A stretch of DNA of 64,000 nt, from the NCBI RefSeq assembly GCF_006517815.1, contig NZ_CP041198.1:2108001-2172000 (forward strand). Direction: 5' to 3'. Made by a program: the position numbers and the translations under genes. Origin of the DNA: Pseudarthrobacter sp. NIBRBAC000502770 (GTDB lineage Bacteria; Actinomycetota; Actinomycetes; Actinomycetales; Micrococcaceae). Under the pieces are notes generated by a model. The model had not been told where the DNA came from and did not search any database. It saw nothing but the letters and a program-made list of their open reading frames with translations. Positions 32,207 through 39,890 of the stretch are shown piece by piece. Each line of letters begins with the position of its first letter. Position 1 is the first letter of the stretch.

Positions 32207-35200
32207 GTGCCAGAGCAGCCAAGCCACCGTCTACCAGAGGAATTTGGCGGAAACGAGTGGCTCGTTGACGAACTGTACGAGCAGTACCAGCAGGACAAGA
32301 ACGCCGTGGACGCCAAGTGGTGGCCGCTGTTTGAATCCTTCGACTCGGGCAACGGTTCTTCTTCCAATGGAAATTCCACGCATGCCGCCAATCCTCCCAC
32401 CCGGGAACTCCCCGTCGTAAAGCAGGCTCCCGCCGCACCGGCATCGTCGCCGGCCGCGGCACCCGCTGCGCCGGCCGCCGCCGCTGCCCCGGCGCCTGCC
32501 GCACCGGCAGCAGCCCCCGCCCCCGTCAAGAAGGCCCCCGCCACGGAAGCGCGCGACGGCGGCAAGAAGACCGAGGCCGGCACCGGCTCGCAGCCCATTC
32601 CGGCGCAGCTGCCCAAGAACGTCAAGGCGCCCACCGCGCCCGAGGAAGACGTCGTCTCCGTCCTTCGTGGACCGGCAAAGGCGATCGCCACCAACATGGT
32701 CACCAGCCTGCAGGTGCCCACCGCCACCAGCGTCCGTGCCATCCCCGCCAAGCTGCTCATCGACAACCGGGTGGTCATCAACTCCAACCTGGCCCGTGCC
32801 CGCGGCGGCAAGGTTTCCTTCACGCACCTGATCGGCTACGCCGTCATCCGCGCTCTGTCCCAGTTCCCCTCCATGAACGTGTACTACGACGAGGTGGACG
32901 GAAAGCCCGTCGCGGTGCAGCCCGCCCACGTCAACTTCGGCATCGCCATCGACATGCCCAAGCCCGACGGAACCCGGCTGCTGATGGTCCCGAACATCAA
33001 GAAGGCCGAGACCCTCAACTTCGCCGAGTTCTGGCACACCTACGAGGACCTGATCAAGCGGGCCCGCAACGGCAAGCTCACCGCCGAGGACCACCAGGGC
33101 ACCACGGTGTCCCTGACCAACCCGGGCGGCATCGGCACCGTTCACTCGGTACCGCGCCTTTCCAAGGGCCAGGCTGCGATCATCGGCGTCGGCGCCCTTG
33201 ACTACCCCGCAGAATTCCAGGGCGCCAGCGAAAAGATCATCGCCCAGAACGCCATCAGCAAGGTCCTGACCCTCACCTCGACCTACGACCACCGCGTCAT
33301 CCAGGGTGCCGGCAGCGGCGAGTTCCTCAAGCTGGTCCACCAGCTGCTGCTGGGCGCGCAGAACTTCTACGACGAGATCTTCGAAGCCCTCCGGATTCCC
33401 TACGAGCCCGTCCGCTGGAGCCCCGACCTGCAGGTGGATCCCGCCGACGAGATCAACAAGGTGGCCCGGATCCAGCAGCTGATCCACTCGTTCCGCGTTC
33501 GCGGCCACCTCATGGCGGACACCGATCCGCTGGAGTACGTCCAGCGCAAGCACCCGGACCTCGACGTCCTCACCTACGGTCTTACCCTCTGGGACCTGGA
33601 CCGCGAATGGCCCACCGGCGGGTTCGGCGGCAAGCCGATGCTGAAGTTCCGCGACATCCTTGGTGTCCTGCGTGATGCCTACTGCCGCACCACTGGCATC
33701 GAGTACATGCACATCCAGGAGCCTGCCGAGCGCAAGTGGTTCCAGGACCAGCTGGAGCACGCCTACTCCAAGCCCAGCCGCGAGGAACAGCTGCGGATCG
33801 TCTCCAAGCTGAACGCAGCGGAGGCCTTTGAGACCTTCCTGCAGACCAAGTTCGTGGGCCAGAAGCGCTTCTCCCTCGAAGGCGGCGAGTCCCTGATTCC
33901 GCTGCTGGACGCCATCCTGTCCGACGCAGCCGACGACGGCCTGGACGAGGTCGCGATCGGCATGGCCCACCGCGGCCGCCTCAACGTCCTGACGAACATC
34001 GCCGGCAAGACCTACGCCCAGGTGTTCCGCGAATTCGAGGGCACCCAGGATCCGCGCTCCGTGCAGGGCTCGGGCGACGTCAAGTACCACCTGGGCACCG
34101 AAGGCACCTTCACCTCGGACAACGGCAAGGAAACCAAGGTCTACCTCGCCGCCAACCCGTCACACCTTGAAGCAGTGGACTCCGTCCTCGAAGGCATTGT
34201 CCGCGCCAAGCAGGACCGGCTGGACCAGGGGGAATCGTTCCCGGTCCTGCCCATCATGGTCCACGGCGACGCCGCCTTCGCCGGCCAGGGAGTTGTGGCT
34301 GAAACCCTCAACCTGTCCCAGCTCCGTGGCTACCGCACGGGTGGAACCATCCACATCGTGGTCAACAACCAGGTCGGCTTCACCACCGCCCCGTCGTCGT
34401 CGCGGTCCTCCACGTACTCCACCGACGTGGCCAAGATGATCCAGGCGCCGGTCTTCCACGTGAACGGCGATGACCCCGAGGCTGTTGTCCGCATCGGACA
34501 GCTGGCCTACGAATTCCGGCAGCGCTTCCACAAGGACGTTGTCATCGACATGGTGTGCTACCGCCGCCGCGGCCACAACGAGGGCGACGACCCCTCGATG
34601 ACCCAGCCGCTGATGTACAACCTGATCGAAGCCAAGCGCTCCGTCCGCAAGCTGTACACCGAGTCCCTCATCGGCCGCGGCGACATCACCGAGGAAGAAG
34701 CCGAGCAGCTGCTCCGCGACTACCAGGAACGGCTGGAGCGTGTCTTTGCCGAGACGCACGCTGCGCAGACGTCTCCGATCCCGATTGTCACCGCAGACTC
34801 CGCCGCTGTGTCCGATATCGAACGGCCCAAGGCCCAGCAGTCCGATTCCAGCGTCAGCGCTCCGGCCTCGACGGCCATCAGCGCCGAGACCCTGGCCCGG
34901 ATCGGCAAGGCACACGTCGAGATTCCCGACGGTTTCACTGTCCACCCGAAGCTGAAGCAGCTGCTGGATAAGCGCGAACAGATGTCCCGCGAGGGCGGCA
35001 TCGACTGGGGCTTCGGCGAGATCGCGGCCTTCGGTTCGCTGATCATGGAAGGCGTCCCCGTGCGCCTCGCCGGCCAGGACTCACGGCGCGGCACGTTCGT
35101 GCAGCGCCACGCCGTCTTCCACGACCGCGCCAACGGCAAGGAATGGCTGCCCCTGGGCAACCTTTCGGACGACCAGGCCAAGCTGTGGATCTACGACTCG

Positions 35201-36022
35201 CTGCTGTCCGAATACGCCGCCATGGGCTTCGAATACGGCTACTCCGTGGAACGCCCCGACGCCCTGGTCCTCTGGGAGGCCCAGTTCGGTGACTTCGTCA
35301 ACGGCGCCCAGACCATCATTGACGAATTCATTTCATCCGCCGAACAGAAGTGGGGACAGCGTTCCTCGCTGGTCCTGATGCTCCCCCATGGCTATGAAGG
35401 CCAGGGACCGGACCACTCCTCGGCAAGGATCGAGCGGTTCCTTCAGCTGTGTGCCGAGGACAACATGATCGTGGCCAACCCGACCACGGCGGCCTCGCAC
35501 TTCCACCTGCTGCGCCGCCAGGCGTACAGCCGTCCGCGCAAGCCGCTGATCATCTTCACGCCCAAGCAGCTCCTCCGCCTGAAGGCAGCCGCTTCCTCCG
35601 TGGAGGACTTCACCACCGGCACGTTCCGGCCCGTCATCGGTGACCATGAGCAGCTGCCGGCCACCGCCGTCGAACGCGTGCTCCTGGTCTCCGGCCGCCT
35701 GTACTACGATCTGCTGTCCACCCGGCAGAAGACCGGTGACAAGACCACTGCGATCGTCCGCGTGGAGCAGCTTTACCCGCTGCCGCACGCCGAGATCGAA
35801 GCGGAGCTTGCCAAGTACCCCAATGCCGAGGTGGTGTGGGCCCAGGATGAGCCCGCCAACCAGGGACCCTGGCCGTTCATGGGGCTGCACCTGCCCGAAG
35901 CCCTGGACCGGCGCGTGCGCCTGGTGTCGCGGCCGGCCTCGGCCTCCACGGCAGCCGGTTCCATGAAGCGGCACGCCGCAGAGCAGGATGTCCTGCTGAA
36001 GCAGGCATTTGCCCGGAAGTAG
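32207..36022 (+). CDS. kgd: Multifunctional 2-oxoglutarate decarboxylase/dehydrogenase Kgd (E2-E1 fusion)
   Basis: Kgd decarboxylates 2-oxoglutarate in the TCA cycle and, with a lipoyl protein and E3, yields succinyl-CoA; it also makes 2-hydroxy-3-oxoadipate. The 1271-residue product starts with the E1 docking peptide (NEWLVDELYEQYQQDK), an Ala/Pro-rich linker to about 115, an E2 succinyltransferase-like domain (about 115-365, with STYDHRVIQGAGSGEF), then the ThDP-dependent E1 domain with GDAAFAGQGVVAETL and VVNNQVGFTT forming the cofactor site. There is no lipoyl domain. The start is GTG at 32207 with AAGAGG upstream. The fused architecture is specific to actinobacteria. Confidence 0.96.
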   Translation: MPEQPSHRLPEEFGGNEWLVDELYEQYQQDKNAVDAKWWPLFESFDSGNGSSSNGNSTHAANPPTRELPVVKQAPAAPASSPAAAPAAPAAAAAPAPAAPAAAPAPVKKAPATEARDGGKKTEAGTGSQPIPAQLPKNVKAPTAPEEDVVSVLRGPAKAIATNMVTSLQVPTATSVRAIPAKLLIDNRVVINSNLARARGGKVSFTHLIGYAVIRALSQFPSMNVYYDEVDGKPVAVQPAHVNFGIAIDMPKPDGTRLLMVPNIKKAETLNFAEFWHTYEDLIKRARNGKLTAEDHQGTTVSLTNPGGIGTVHSVPRLSKGQAAIIGVGALDYPAEFQGASEKIIAQNAISKVLTLTSTYDHRVIQGAGSGEFLKLVHQLLLGAQNFYDEIFEALRIPYEPVRWSPDLQVDPADEINKVARIQQLIHSFRVRGHLMADTDPLEYVQRKHPDLDVLTYGLTLWDLDREWPTGGFGGKPMLKFRDILGVLRDAYCRTTGIEYMHIQEPAERKWFQDQLEHAYSKPSREEQLRIVSKLNAAEAFETFLQTKFVGQKRFSLEGGESLIPLLDAILSDAADDGLDEVAIGMAHRGRLNVLTNIAGKTYAQVFREFEGTQDPRSVQGSGDVKYHLGTEGTFTSDNGKETKVYLAANPSHLEAVDSVLEGIVRAKQDRLDQGESFPVLPIMVHGDAAFAGQGVVAETLNLSQLRGYRTGGTIHIVVNNQVGFTTAPSSSRSSTYSTDVAKMIQAPVFHVNGDDPEAVVRIGQLAYEFRQRFHKDVVIDMVCYRRRGHNEGDDPSMTQPLMYNLIEAKRSVRKLYTESLIGRGDITEEEAEQLLRDYQERLERVFAETHAAQTSPIPIVTADSAAVSDIERPKAQQSDSSVSAPASTAISAETLARIGKAHVEIPDGFTVHPKLKQLLDKREQMSREGGIDWGFGEIAAFGSLIMEGVPVRLAGQDSRRGTFVQRHAVFHDRANGKEWLPLGNLSDDQAKLWIYDSLLSEYAAMGFEYGYSVERPDALVLWEAQFGDFVNGAQTIIDEFISSAEQKWGQRSSLVLMLPHGYEGQGPDHSSARIERFLQLCAEDNMIVANPTTAASHFHLLRRQAYSRPRKPLIIFTPKQLLRLKAAASSVEDFTTGTFRPVIGDHEQLPATAVERVLLVSGRLYYDLLSTRQKTGDKTTAIVRVEQLYPLPHAEIEAELAKYPNAEVVWAQDEPANQGPWPFMGLHLPEALDRRVRLVSRPASASTAAGSMKRHAAEQDVLLKQAFARK

Positions 36023-36031
36023 GCAGTAAGG

Positions 36032-36080
36032 CTGCCCGGCCGGAGTCGAAATACCAGACTCCGGCCGGGCAGTTCTGTTT
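36032..36080 (+). terminator. Intrinsic terminator after kgd
   Basis: A perfect 16-bp stem (CTGCCCGGCCGGAGTC with its complement at 36057-36072) and a 9-base loop are followed by TTCTGTTT, ten bases after the kgd stop. Confidence 0.9.
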
Positions 36081-36176
36081 AATGGACTGACAGCGCCTCC
36101 CCGAGCCTCCGCAAGGCGGCGGCAACGATGGCAGCGGCCGTATCGAAGTAACCCGTACCGAAGTAAAGAGGAACGC

Positions 36177-36776
36177 GTGGAAGACAGGAAGCTGCGGATC
36201 GCAGCTGTAGGAGACGAACTGCTGGCCGGACTGGGCGATCCCCGGGCCCTTGGCTGGCTGGGCCGCGTCCTGGCCCGCACTCCCCAGGACGGCATGCTCC
36301 TGGAAAGCTACGCCCTCCCCTGCCCGCAGGAAGGTACTGAAGGTTTGGCCGCACGGTGGCTGGACGAGGCCGGGAGGCGCTTCAGCCCGCAGGCGGAGAA
36401 CCGGCTGGTAATCGGCCTCTCGGGGCGCGACATCGAGTTCGGCCTCTCCACCGCGAGGAGCCGCCTGAACCTGGCCAACATCCTGGACTCGGCTTCCCAG
36501 AACCGTATCGAGGTGTTCGTTGTGGGTCCTCCCCCAACACTCGACCCCGCGCAGAACCGGCGGCTGGATGAACTGAACACGGCCTTCGCGGATGTGACCA
36601 CGCGCCGCAAGCACCTCTACGTCGACACCTTCTCCCCGCTGCTTAACCACGAACAGTGGCGCCAGGACCTGGCGGCAAACGGAGGCACGCCCGGCCAGGC
36701 CGGGTATGGGCTCATGGCCTGGCTGGTGCTGCACCGCGGCTGGTTCCAGTGGCTGGGGATGGATGCCCCCCAGTAG
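36177..36776 (+). CDS. SGNH/GDSL-fold protein lacking the catalytic serine
   Basis: The 199-residue product starts at a GTG with AGAGGA just upstream. The fold is suggested by the block I motif AAVGDELLAGLGDPRALGW near residue 12, a block II/III-like GLSGRDIEFGLS near residue 78, and VFVVGPPPT near residue 120 (block III-like). In active SGNH hydrolases block I reads GDS; here it is GDE, so the nucleophile is missing, and the DxxH block V is not evident (GGTPGQAGYGLMAW). It may bind rather than hydrolyse a ligand. It lies between kgd and the DUF4097 gene. Function unknown; a working enzyme using other residues cannot be excluded. Confidence 0.7.
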   Translation: MEDRKLRIAAVGDELLAGLGDPRALGWLGRVLARTPQDGMLLESYALPCPQEGTEGLAARWLDEAGRRFSPQAENRLVIGLSGRDIEFGLSTARSRLNLANILDSASQNRIEVFVVGPPPTLDPAQNRRLDELNTAFADVTTRRKHLYVDTFSPLLNHEQWRQDLAANGGTPGQAGYGLMAWLVLHRGWFQWLGMDAPQ

Positions 36777-36793
36777 CCTTTCGGGACCTGTTT

Positions 36794-36845
36794 TTGACCC
36801 TTCCGCCCGGCGGCGTTACGTTGGAGGATCAACGCGATATATCGC
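36794..36845 (+). promoter_or_regulatory. Promoter and GCGATATATCGC palindrome before DUF4097 gene
   Basis: TTGACC (36794-36799) and TACGTT (36817-36822) are spaced 17 bases and make a good sigma-A promoter. A perfect 12-bp palindrome, GCGATATATCGC, lies at 36834-36845, just after the expected start of transcription and before the GGAGGGG ribosome site. Its place suggests an operator for a repressor; ATAT-rich palindromes of this kind are known for PadR-type regulators. The regulator is not in the adjoining genes. Confidence 0.6.
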
Positions 36846-36861
36846 TTTTTTGGAGGGGACC

Positions 36862-37695
36862 ATGCCCGGAGGGAACTGGACCGTCACAGGCCCGCAGAGC
36901 ATTGAAGTCGACGCCGTGACGTCGCTGAAGCTGGGCCTGGTCAGGGGCAGCTTCACCATCACCGAACACGATGACCCGTCGGTCCGTCTCCAATTCTCGG
37001 AGGTCCATGGTGACCCCGTAGCGGTCTCCCTGAACGGCGGGCGGCTGGAAGTGCGGCATCAACTTCACGGCGCCCAGGGCTGGTTCAAGAACCTCATGGA
37101 GACTGTCAACCACAACAGCGACAATGCCGCGGCCGTCACTGTGGCAATTCCCCGTGGAGTGGAGGTGGAGGCCGGGACTGTGAGCGGCGAGGGCCTGGCG
37201 TCCGGCATTTCTGCCCACGTCCGGCTCAACACCGTGTCCGGCGCGGTCACGGCGGAGGACACCTCCGGAGAACTTCAGGTCAATACCGTCAGCGGCCAGG
37301 TGTCAGTCAGGAACCACCGGGGCGTCCTGACCGCCAAGAGCATCTCCGGCGAGGTCACCGCCTCCGGCCATTTCACGCACGTGCGCACCAATACCGTCAG
37401 CGGGCACCTTGACTTCAACCTGCTCGGTTACACCCAGGATTTTGGCTCCAATTCCGTGTCCGGAGACCTGACCATAACCCTCCCTGCCGACGTGGGGGTT
37501 GACATCGTGGCGAAGTCCGCAGGCGGAGCGGTCATCCTGGACGGCAGCCAGTGCCTGCCCACCAACGGCAAAGTGGAGACCATTGCAGGCCCTGACATGC
37601 AACTGATGCTCGTCAGGACCAATTCGCTGTCCGGCAAAACCACCATCATCCACGCTCCCGGCCCCGTTGGCGCCGAGGGGGACGCGGAACGCTGA
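36862..37695 (+). CDS. DUF4097 family beta-strand repeat protein
   Basis: The 277-residue product consists mostly of short repeats of the form NTVSG (LNTVSGAVTAEDTSG, QVNTVSGQVSVRN, RTNTVSGHLDFN), typical of DUF4097 proteins, which form a beta-helix-like adhesin fold. No signal peptide or membrane helix is seen. The ATG at 36862 has a strong GGAGGGG site; a longer frame begins in the upstream gene and is rejected. The role is unknown; members often sit beside PadR or anti-sigma genes. A promoter and palindrome lie directly upstream. Confidence 0.85.
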   Translation: MPGGNWTVTGPQSIEVDAVTSLKLGLVRGSFTITEHDDPSVRLQFSEVHGDPVAVSLNGGRLEVRHQLHGAQGWFKNLMETVNHNSDNAAAVTVAIPRGVEVEAGTVSGEGLASGISAHVRLNTVSGAVTAEDTSGELQVNTVSGQVSVRNHRGVLTAKSISGEVTASGHFTHVRTNTVSGHLDFNLLGYTQDFGSNSVSGDLTITLPADVGVDIVAKSAGGAVILDGSQCLPTNGKVETIAGPDMQLMLVRTNSLSGKTTIIHAPGPVGAEGDAER

Positions 37696-37852
37696 GGCTG
37701 CGCCGCGCACCCCACCCTGCCCGGGCAGTCTCGATGAATACGGCCGGGCGGCCCGGCCGCAGGTCATCCGAAGTTTCCCGGTTCGCGGGCCGCCGGATCA
37801 TGTGGGAGACTGGAGGGCAGCTCTTTTGAGTACAACATTAAGGAGGCCAGCT

Positions 37853-37927
37853 ATGAGCAAGCGTGCACGCAAGCGTCGTGACCGTAAGCGTGGCGGCGCG
37901 AACCACGGGAAGCGCCCCAACACCTAG
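37853..37927 (+). CDS. Ribosomal protein bL37
   Basis: The 24-residue, very basic product begins MSKRARKRRDRKRGG and ends ANHGKRPNT. This pattern matches the small actinobacterial large-subunit protein bL37, first seen in mycobacterial ribosome structures. A perfect AAGGAGG lies upstream of the ATG and a terminator follows 29 bases after the stop, so it is a single-gene unit. It is too short for most gene finders and easily missed. Confidence 0.9.
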   Translation: MSKRARKRRDRKRGGANHGKRPNT

Positions 37928-37955
37928 GCACATGCCAGGAACTACGGTTCAAGCG

Positions 37956-37993
37956 AAGGACCCCGCAAGCCAGTCGGCTTCCGGGGTCCTTTG
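37956..37993 (+). terminator. Intrinsic terminator after the bL37 gene
   Basis: The arms AAGGACCCCG and CGGGGTCCTTT pair around an inner AGCC/GGCT stem and end in TTT. It may also serve the convergent rsrA gene. Confidence 0.85.
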
Positions 37994-38028
37994 CTGTTTG
38001 CGGCCCTGGCGCGCAGGGGGCGCCGGTA

Positions 38029-38289
38029 CTACGCCTCGACGGGACGGATGGCGTGTATCCGGTCCAGGATGGCGTTCTTCAGGTTGTCCGGAGCGGACTC
38101 CTTGCAGGAACGCTTGACCATGTTGCGGATGACGCATTCGAGGTCGTACTGCTCCGTGCATTCAGGGCAGTCATCGAGGTGGTTCTTGATTTCGGTAATA
38201 TCTTCGCGGGTCAGTGCCCCGTCGAGGTACTCATAGATGCGTTGCATCCGGGTATCGTCGCAGTCGCCCAATCCCTGGCAGTCGCTCAT
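38029..38289 (-). CDS. rsrA: Anti-sigma factor RsrA (zinc-binding, thiol-responsive)
   Basis: RsrA holds the sigma factor SigR inactive until disulfide stress oxidises its cysteines and releases zinc. The 86-residue product shows the ZAS motif HLDDCPEC near residue 37 (HxxxCxxC), with further cysteines at positions 4 and 10. It overlaps the sigma gene by ATGA (38286-38289), the usual arrangement of sigR-rsrA. The family is clear; the link to mycothiol redox comes from knowledge of actinobacterial relatives. Confidence 0.92.
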   Translation of the reverse strand: MSDCQGLGDCDDTRMQRIYEYLDGALTREDITEIKNHLDDCPECTEQYDLECVIRNMVKRSCKESAPDNLKNAILDRIHAIRPVEA

Positions 38290-39059
38290 TTCCTGTTCTC
38301 CTGTGCTTTGCTTCCTGCCGCATCCGACGCATCAGCGGCCGTTTTGAATCCCCGCTCGGCGGCGTATTCCGCGAGCATGTCCCGCAACATTCGGCGGCCG
38401 CGGTGGAGCCGGGACATCACGGTGCCGATGGGCGTATTCATGATGTCTGAGATTTCCTTGTAGGCGAAGCCCTCCACGTCAGCGAAGTAAACCGCCAGCC
38501 GGAACTCCTCCGGAATGTCCTGGAGCGCCCGCTTGACGTCCGAATCCGGAAGGTGGTCCAGTGCTTCTGCCTCAGCCGAACGTAGTCCGCTCGACGTGTG
38601 CGACTCCGCCCGGGCCAGCTGCCAGTCCTCGATGGTGTCCGAATTTGACTGCAGCGGCTCGCGTTGCCGCTTGCGGTACAGGTTGATGTACGTGTTGGTC
38701 AGGATCCGGTAGAGCCACGCCTTGAGGTTGGTGCCCGGCTTGTACTGGTGGAAGGCCGAGAAAGCCTTGGTGTAGGCCTCCTGGACCAAGTCCTCCGCGT
38801 CCGACGGGTTCCGCGCCATCCGCATCGCCGCAGAGTAGAGCTGGTCCACATACTGCATGGCGTCCCGCTCAAAGCGCAGGCGGCGCTGTTCCACGGTCTC
38901 CGCGGCAACGTCCAGCGTGCTGTCCTCGGCATCCGCTGCTGCGGCCGGTGGTTCGGTTGCTGCCTGCCCGGCGGGGAGCGGCGCTGCGCCTGCCCTGCCG
39001 TTCACTTCGCCGGGGGACGCCTCATACATGGCCGCGATGGCCGGATCCAGGGTACTCAT
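38286..39059 (-). CDS. sigR: ECF sigma factor SigR/SigH (thiol-oxidative stress)
   Basis: SigR directs RNA polymerase to thioredoxin, mycothiol and proteolysis genes after disulfide stress. From the ATG at 39059 the product has 257 residues. Region 2 lies near 75-145 ([20 protein letters not shown], in part [17 protein letters not shown]) and region 4 near 190-240 ([20 protein letters not shown]). An N-terminal stretch of about 60 residues precedes region 2, longer than most ECF factors. The open frame continues another 68 codons upstream with in-frame starts at 39098 (ATG, preceded by GGAG) and at 39134, 39140 and 39170 (GTG). rsrA follows with ATGA overlap. Autoregulation is suggested by the matching promoter upstream. 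Confidence 0.9.
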   Translation of the reverse strand: MSTLDPAIAAMYEASPGEVNGRAGAAPLPAGQAATEPPAAAADAEDSTLDVAAETVEQRRLRFERDAMQYVDQLYSAAMRMARNPSDAEDLVQEAYTKAFSAFHQYKPGTNLKAWLYRILTNTYINLYRKRQREPLQSNSDTIEDWQLARAESHTSSGLRSAEAEALDHLPDSDVKRALQDIPEEFRLAVYFADVEGFAYKEISDIMNTPIGTVMSRLHRGRRMLRDMLAEYAAERGFKTAADASDAAGSKAQENRK

Positions 39060-39244
39060 TGCCTTCAAGTCTACTGTCAGGCGCCCCGCCGGGGGCATGC
39101 CGTACTCCGGCGGCTCGGCGGCAAGCTTGTCCACTTCCACCGGTCCCGCCTGCCTGGTTCCGTCCAACACCTTCCGCAAGGCCCAACTCCGCTCTGTATC
39201 GGGTGATTGATCGCCAGGGCCCTCGTCGCGGACCCAGTCGACAT

Positions 39245-39270
39245 AACCGCCTCCCGCGGGCAAATATTCC
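39245..39270 (-). promoter_or_regulatory. SigR-type promoter upstream of sigR
   Basis: On the minus strand the sequence is GGAAT, then exactly 18 bases, then GTT, which is the consensus of SigR promoters in Streptomyces and SigH promoters in mycobacteria. It lies about 190 bases upstream of the sigR ATG at 39059. This predicts positive autoregulation. It also shows the long start at 39263 would lie upstream of the transcript from this promoter. Confidence 0.8.
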
Positions 39271-39335
39271 CCAAAAGTGCAAGACTAGGACCGACTCCGC
39301 CGCTTGCCGCGGCTCGTCCATCCAGGAGGAAATCC

Positions 39336-39884
39336 ATGCCCTTTGTCCGCACTCTCGCCAGGCCCATGCTCGCCTCCAGTTTCATCCTTGCCGGACTGGA
39401 CAAGCTCAAGAACTCCGACGACACCGCCCAGCAGCTCTCGCCGCTGCTGCGCAAGGCTGCAGCCTCGCTTCCCTTCCAGACGAACGAGAAGACCCTGGCC
39501 CGCGTCATCGGCGGTACCCAGGTGGGCGCCGGCGTCCTGTTCGGCCTTGGCAAGTTTTCCCGGCTCTCGGCCGGCCTGCTCACCGTCGTTTCCCTCCTGA
39601 ACACCTTCGTGGAATGGCGGAGCGCGGACATCAGCAGCAAGGAAGGGCGCGAGAACCGCAGGAACCAGTTGCTCAAGAACGTCTCCCTGAGCGGGGGTGC
39701 CCTGCTCGCCTCCGTGGACACGGCAGGCAAGCCCGGACTGGCCTGGCGTGCCGAGCACCTTGCCGCCGACGCGCGACGGAACGCCTCGCACCTGGCCGCC
39801 GACGCCCGCAGGACCACCACCAAGAAGCTGAACAAGGCGGACAAGGCTGTACGCCGCGCCGTCGAACACGCCGCGGGAGCCTAG
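39336..39884 (+). CDS. DoxX family membrane protein
   Basis: DoxX-family proteins are small membrane proteins of uncertain role, sometimes tied to redox stress and thiol metabolism in actinobacteria. The 182-residue product has about four hydrophobic segments in the first 110 residues (for example PMLASSFILAGLDKL and VGAGVLFGLGKFSRLSAGLL, in part VGAGVLFGLGKF) and an Ala/Lys-rich C-terminal tail with a repeat HLAADARR twice. The ATG has AGGAGGA upstream; a longer frame reaches the SigR promoter and is rejected. It is divergent from sigR and seven bases before aroA. Confidence 0.8.
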   Translation: MPFVRTLARPMLASSFILAGLDKLKNSDDTAQQLSPLLRKAAASLPFQTNEKTLARVIGGTQVGAGVLFGLGKFSRLSAGLLTVVSLLNTFVEWRSADISSKEGRENRRNQLLKNVSLSGGALLASVDTAGKPGLAWRAEHLAADARRNASHLAADARRTTTKKLNKADKAVRRAVEHAAGA

Positions 39885-39890
39885 GCACGA

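Noticed and set aside
39060..39263. sigR start at 39263 as the main start
   Set aside because: It lies upstream of the expected transcript start from the SigR promoter; the extension is discussed as a possible isoform from later start codons only.
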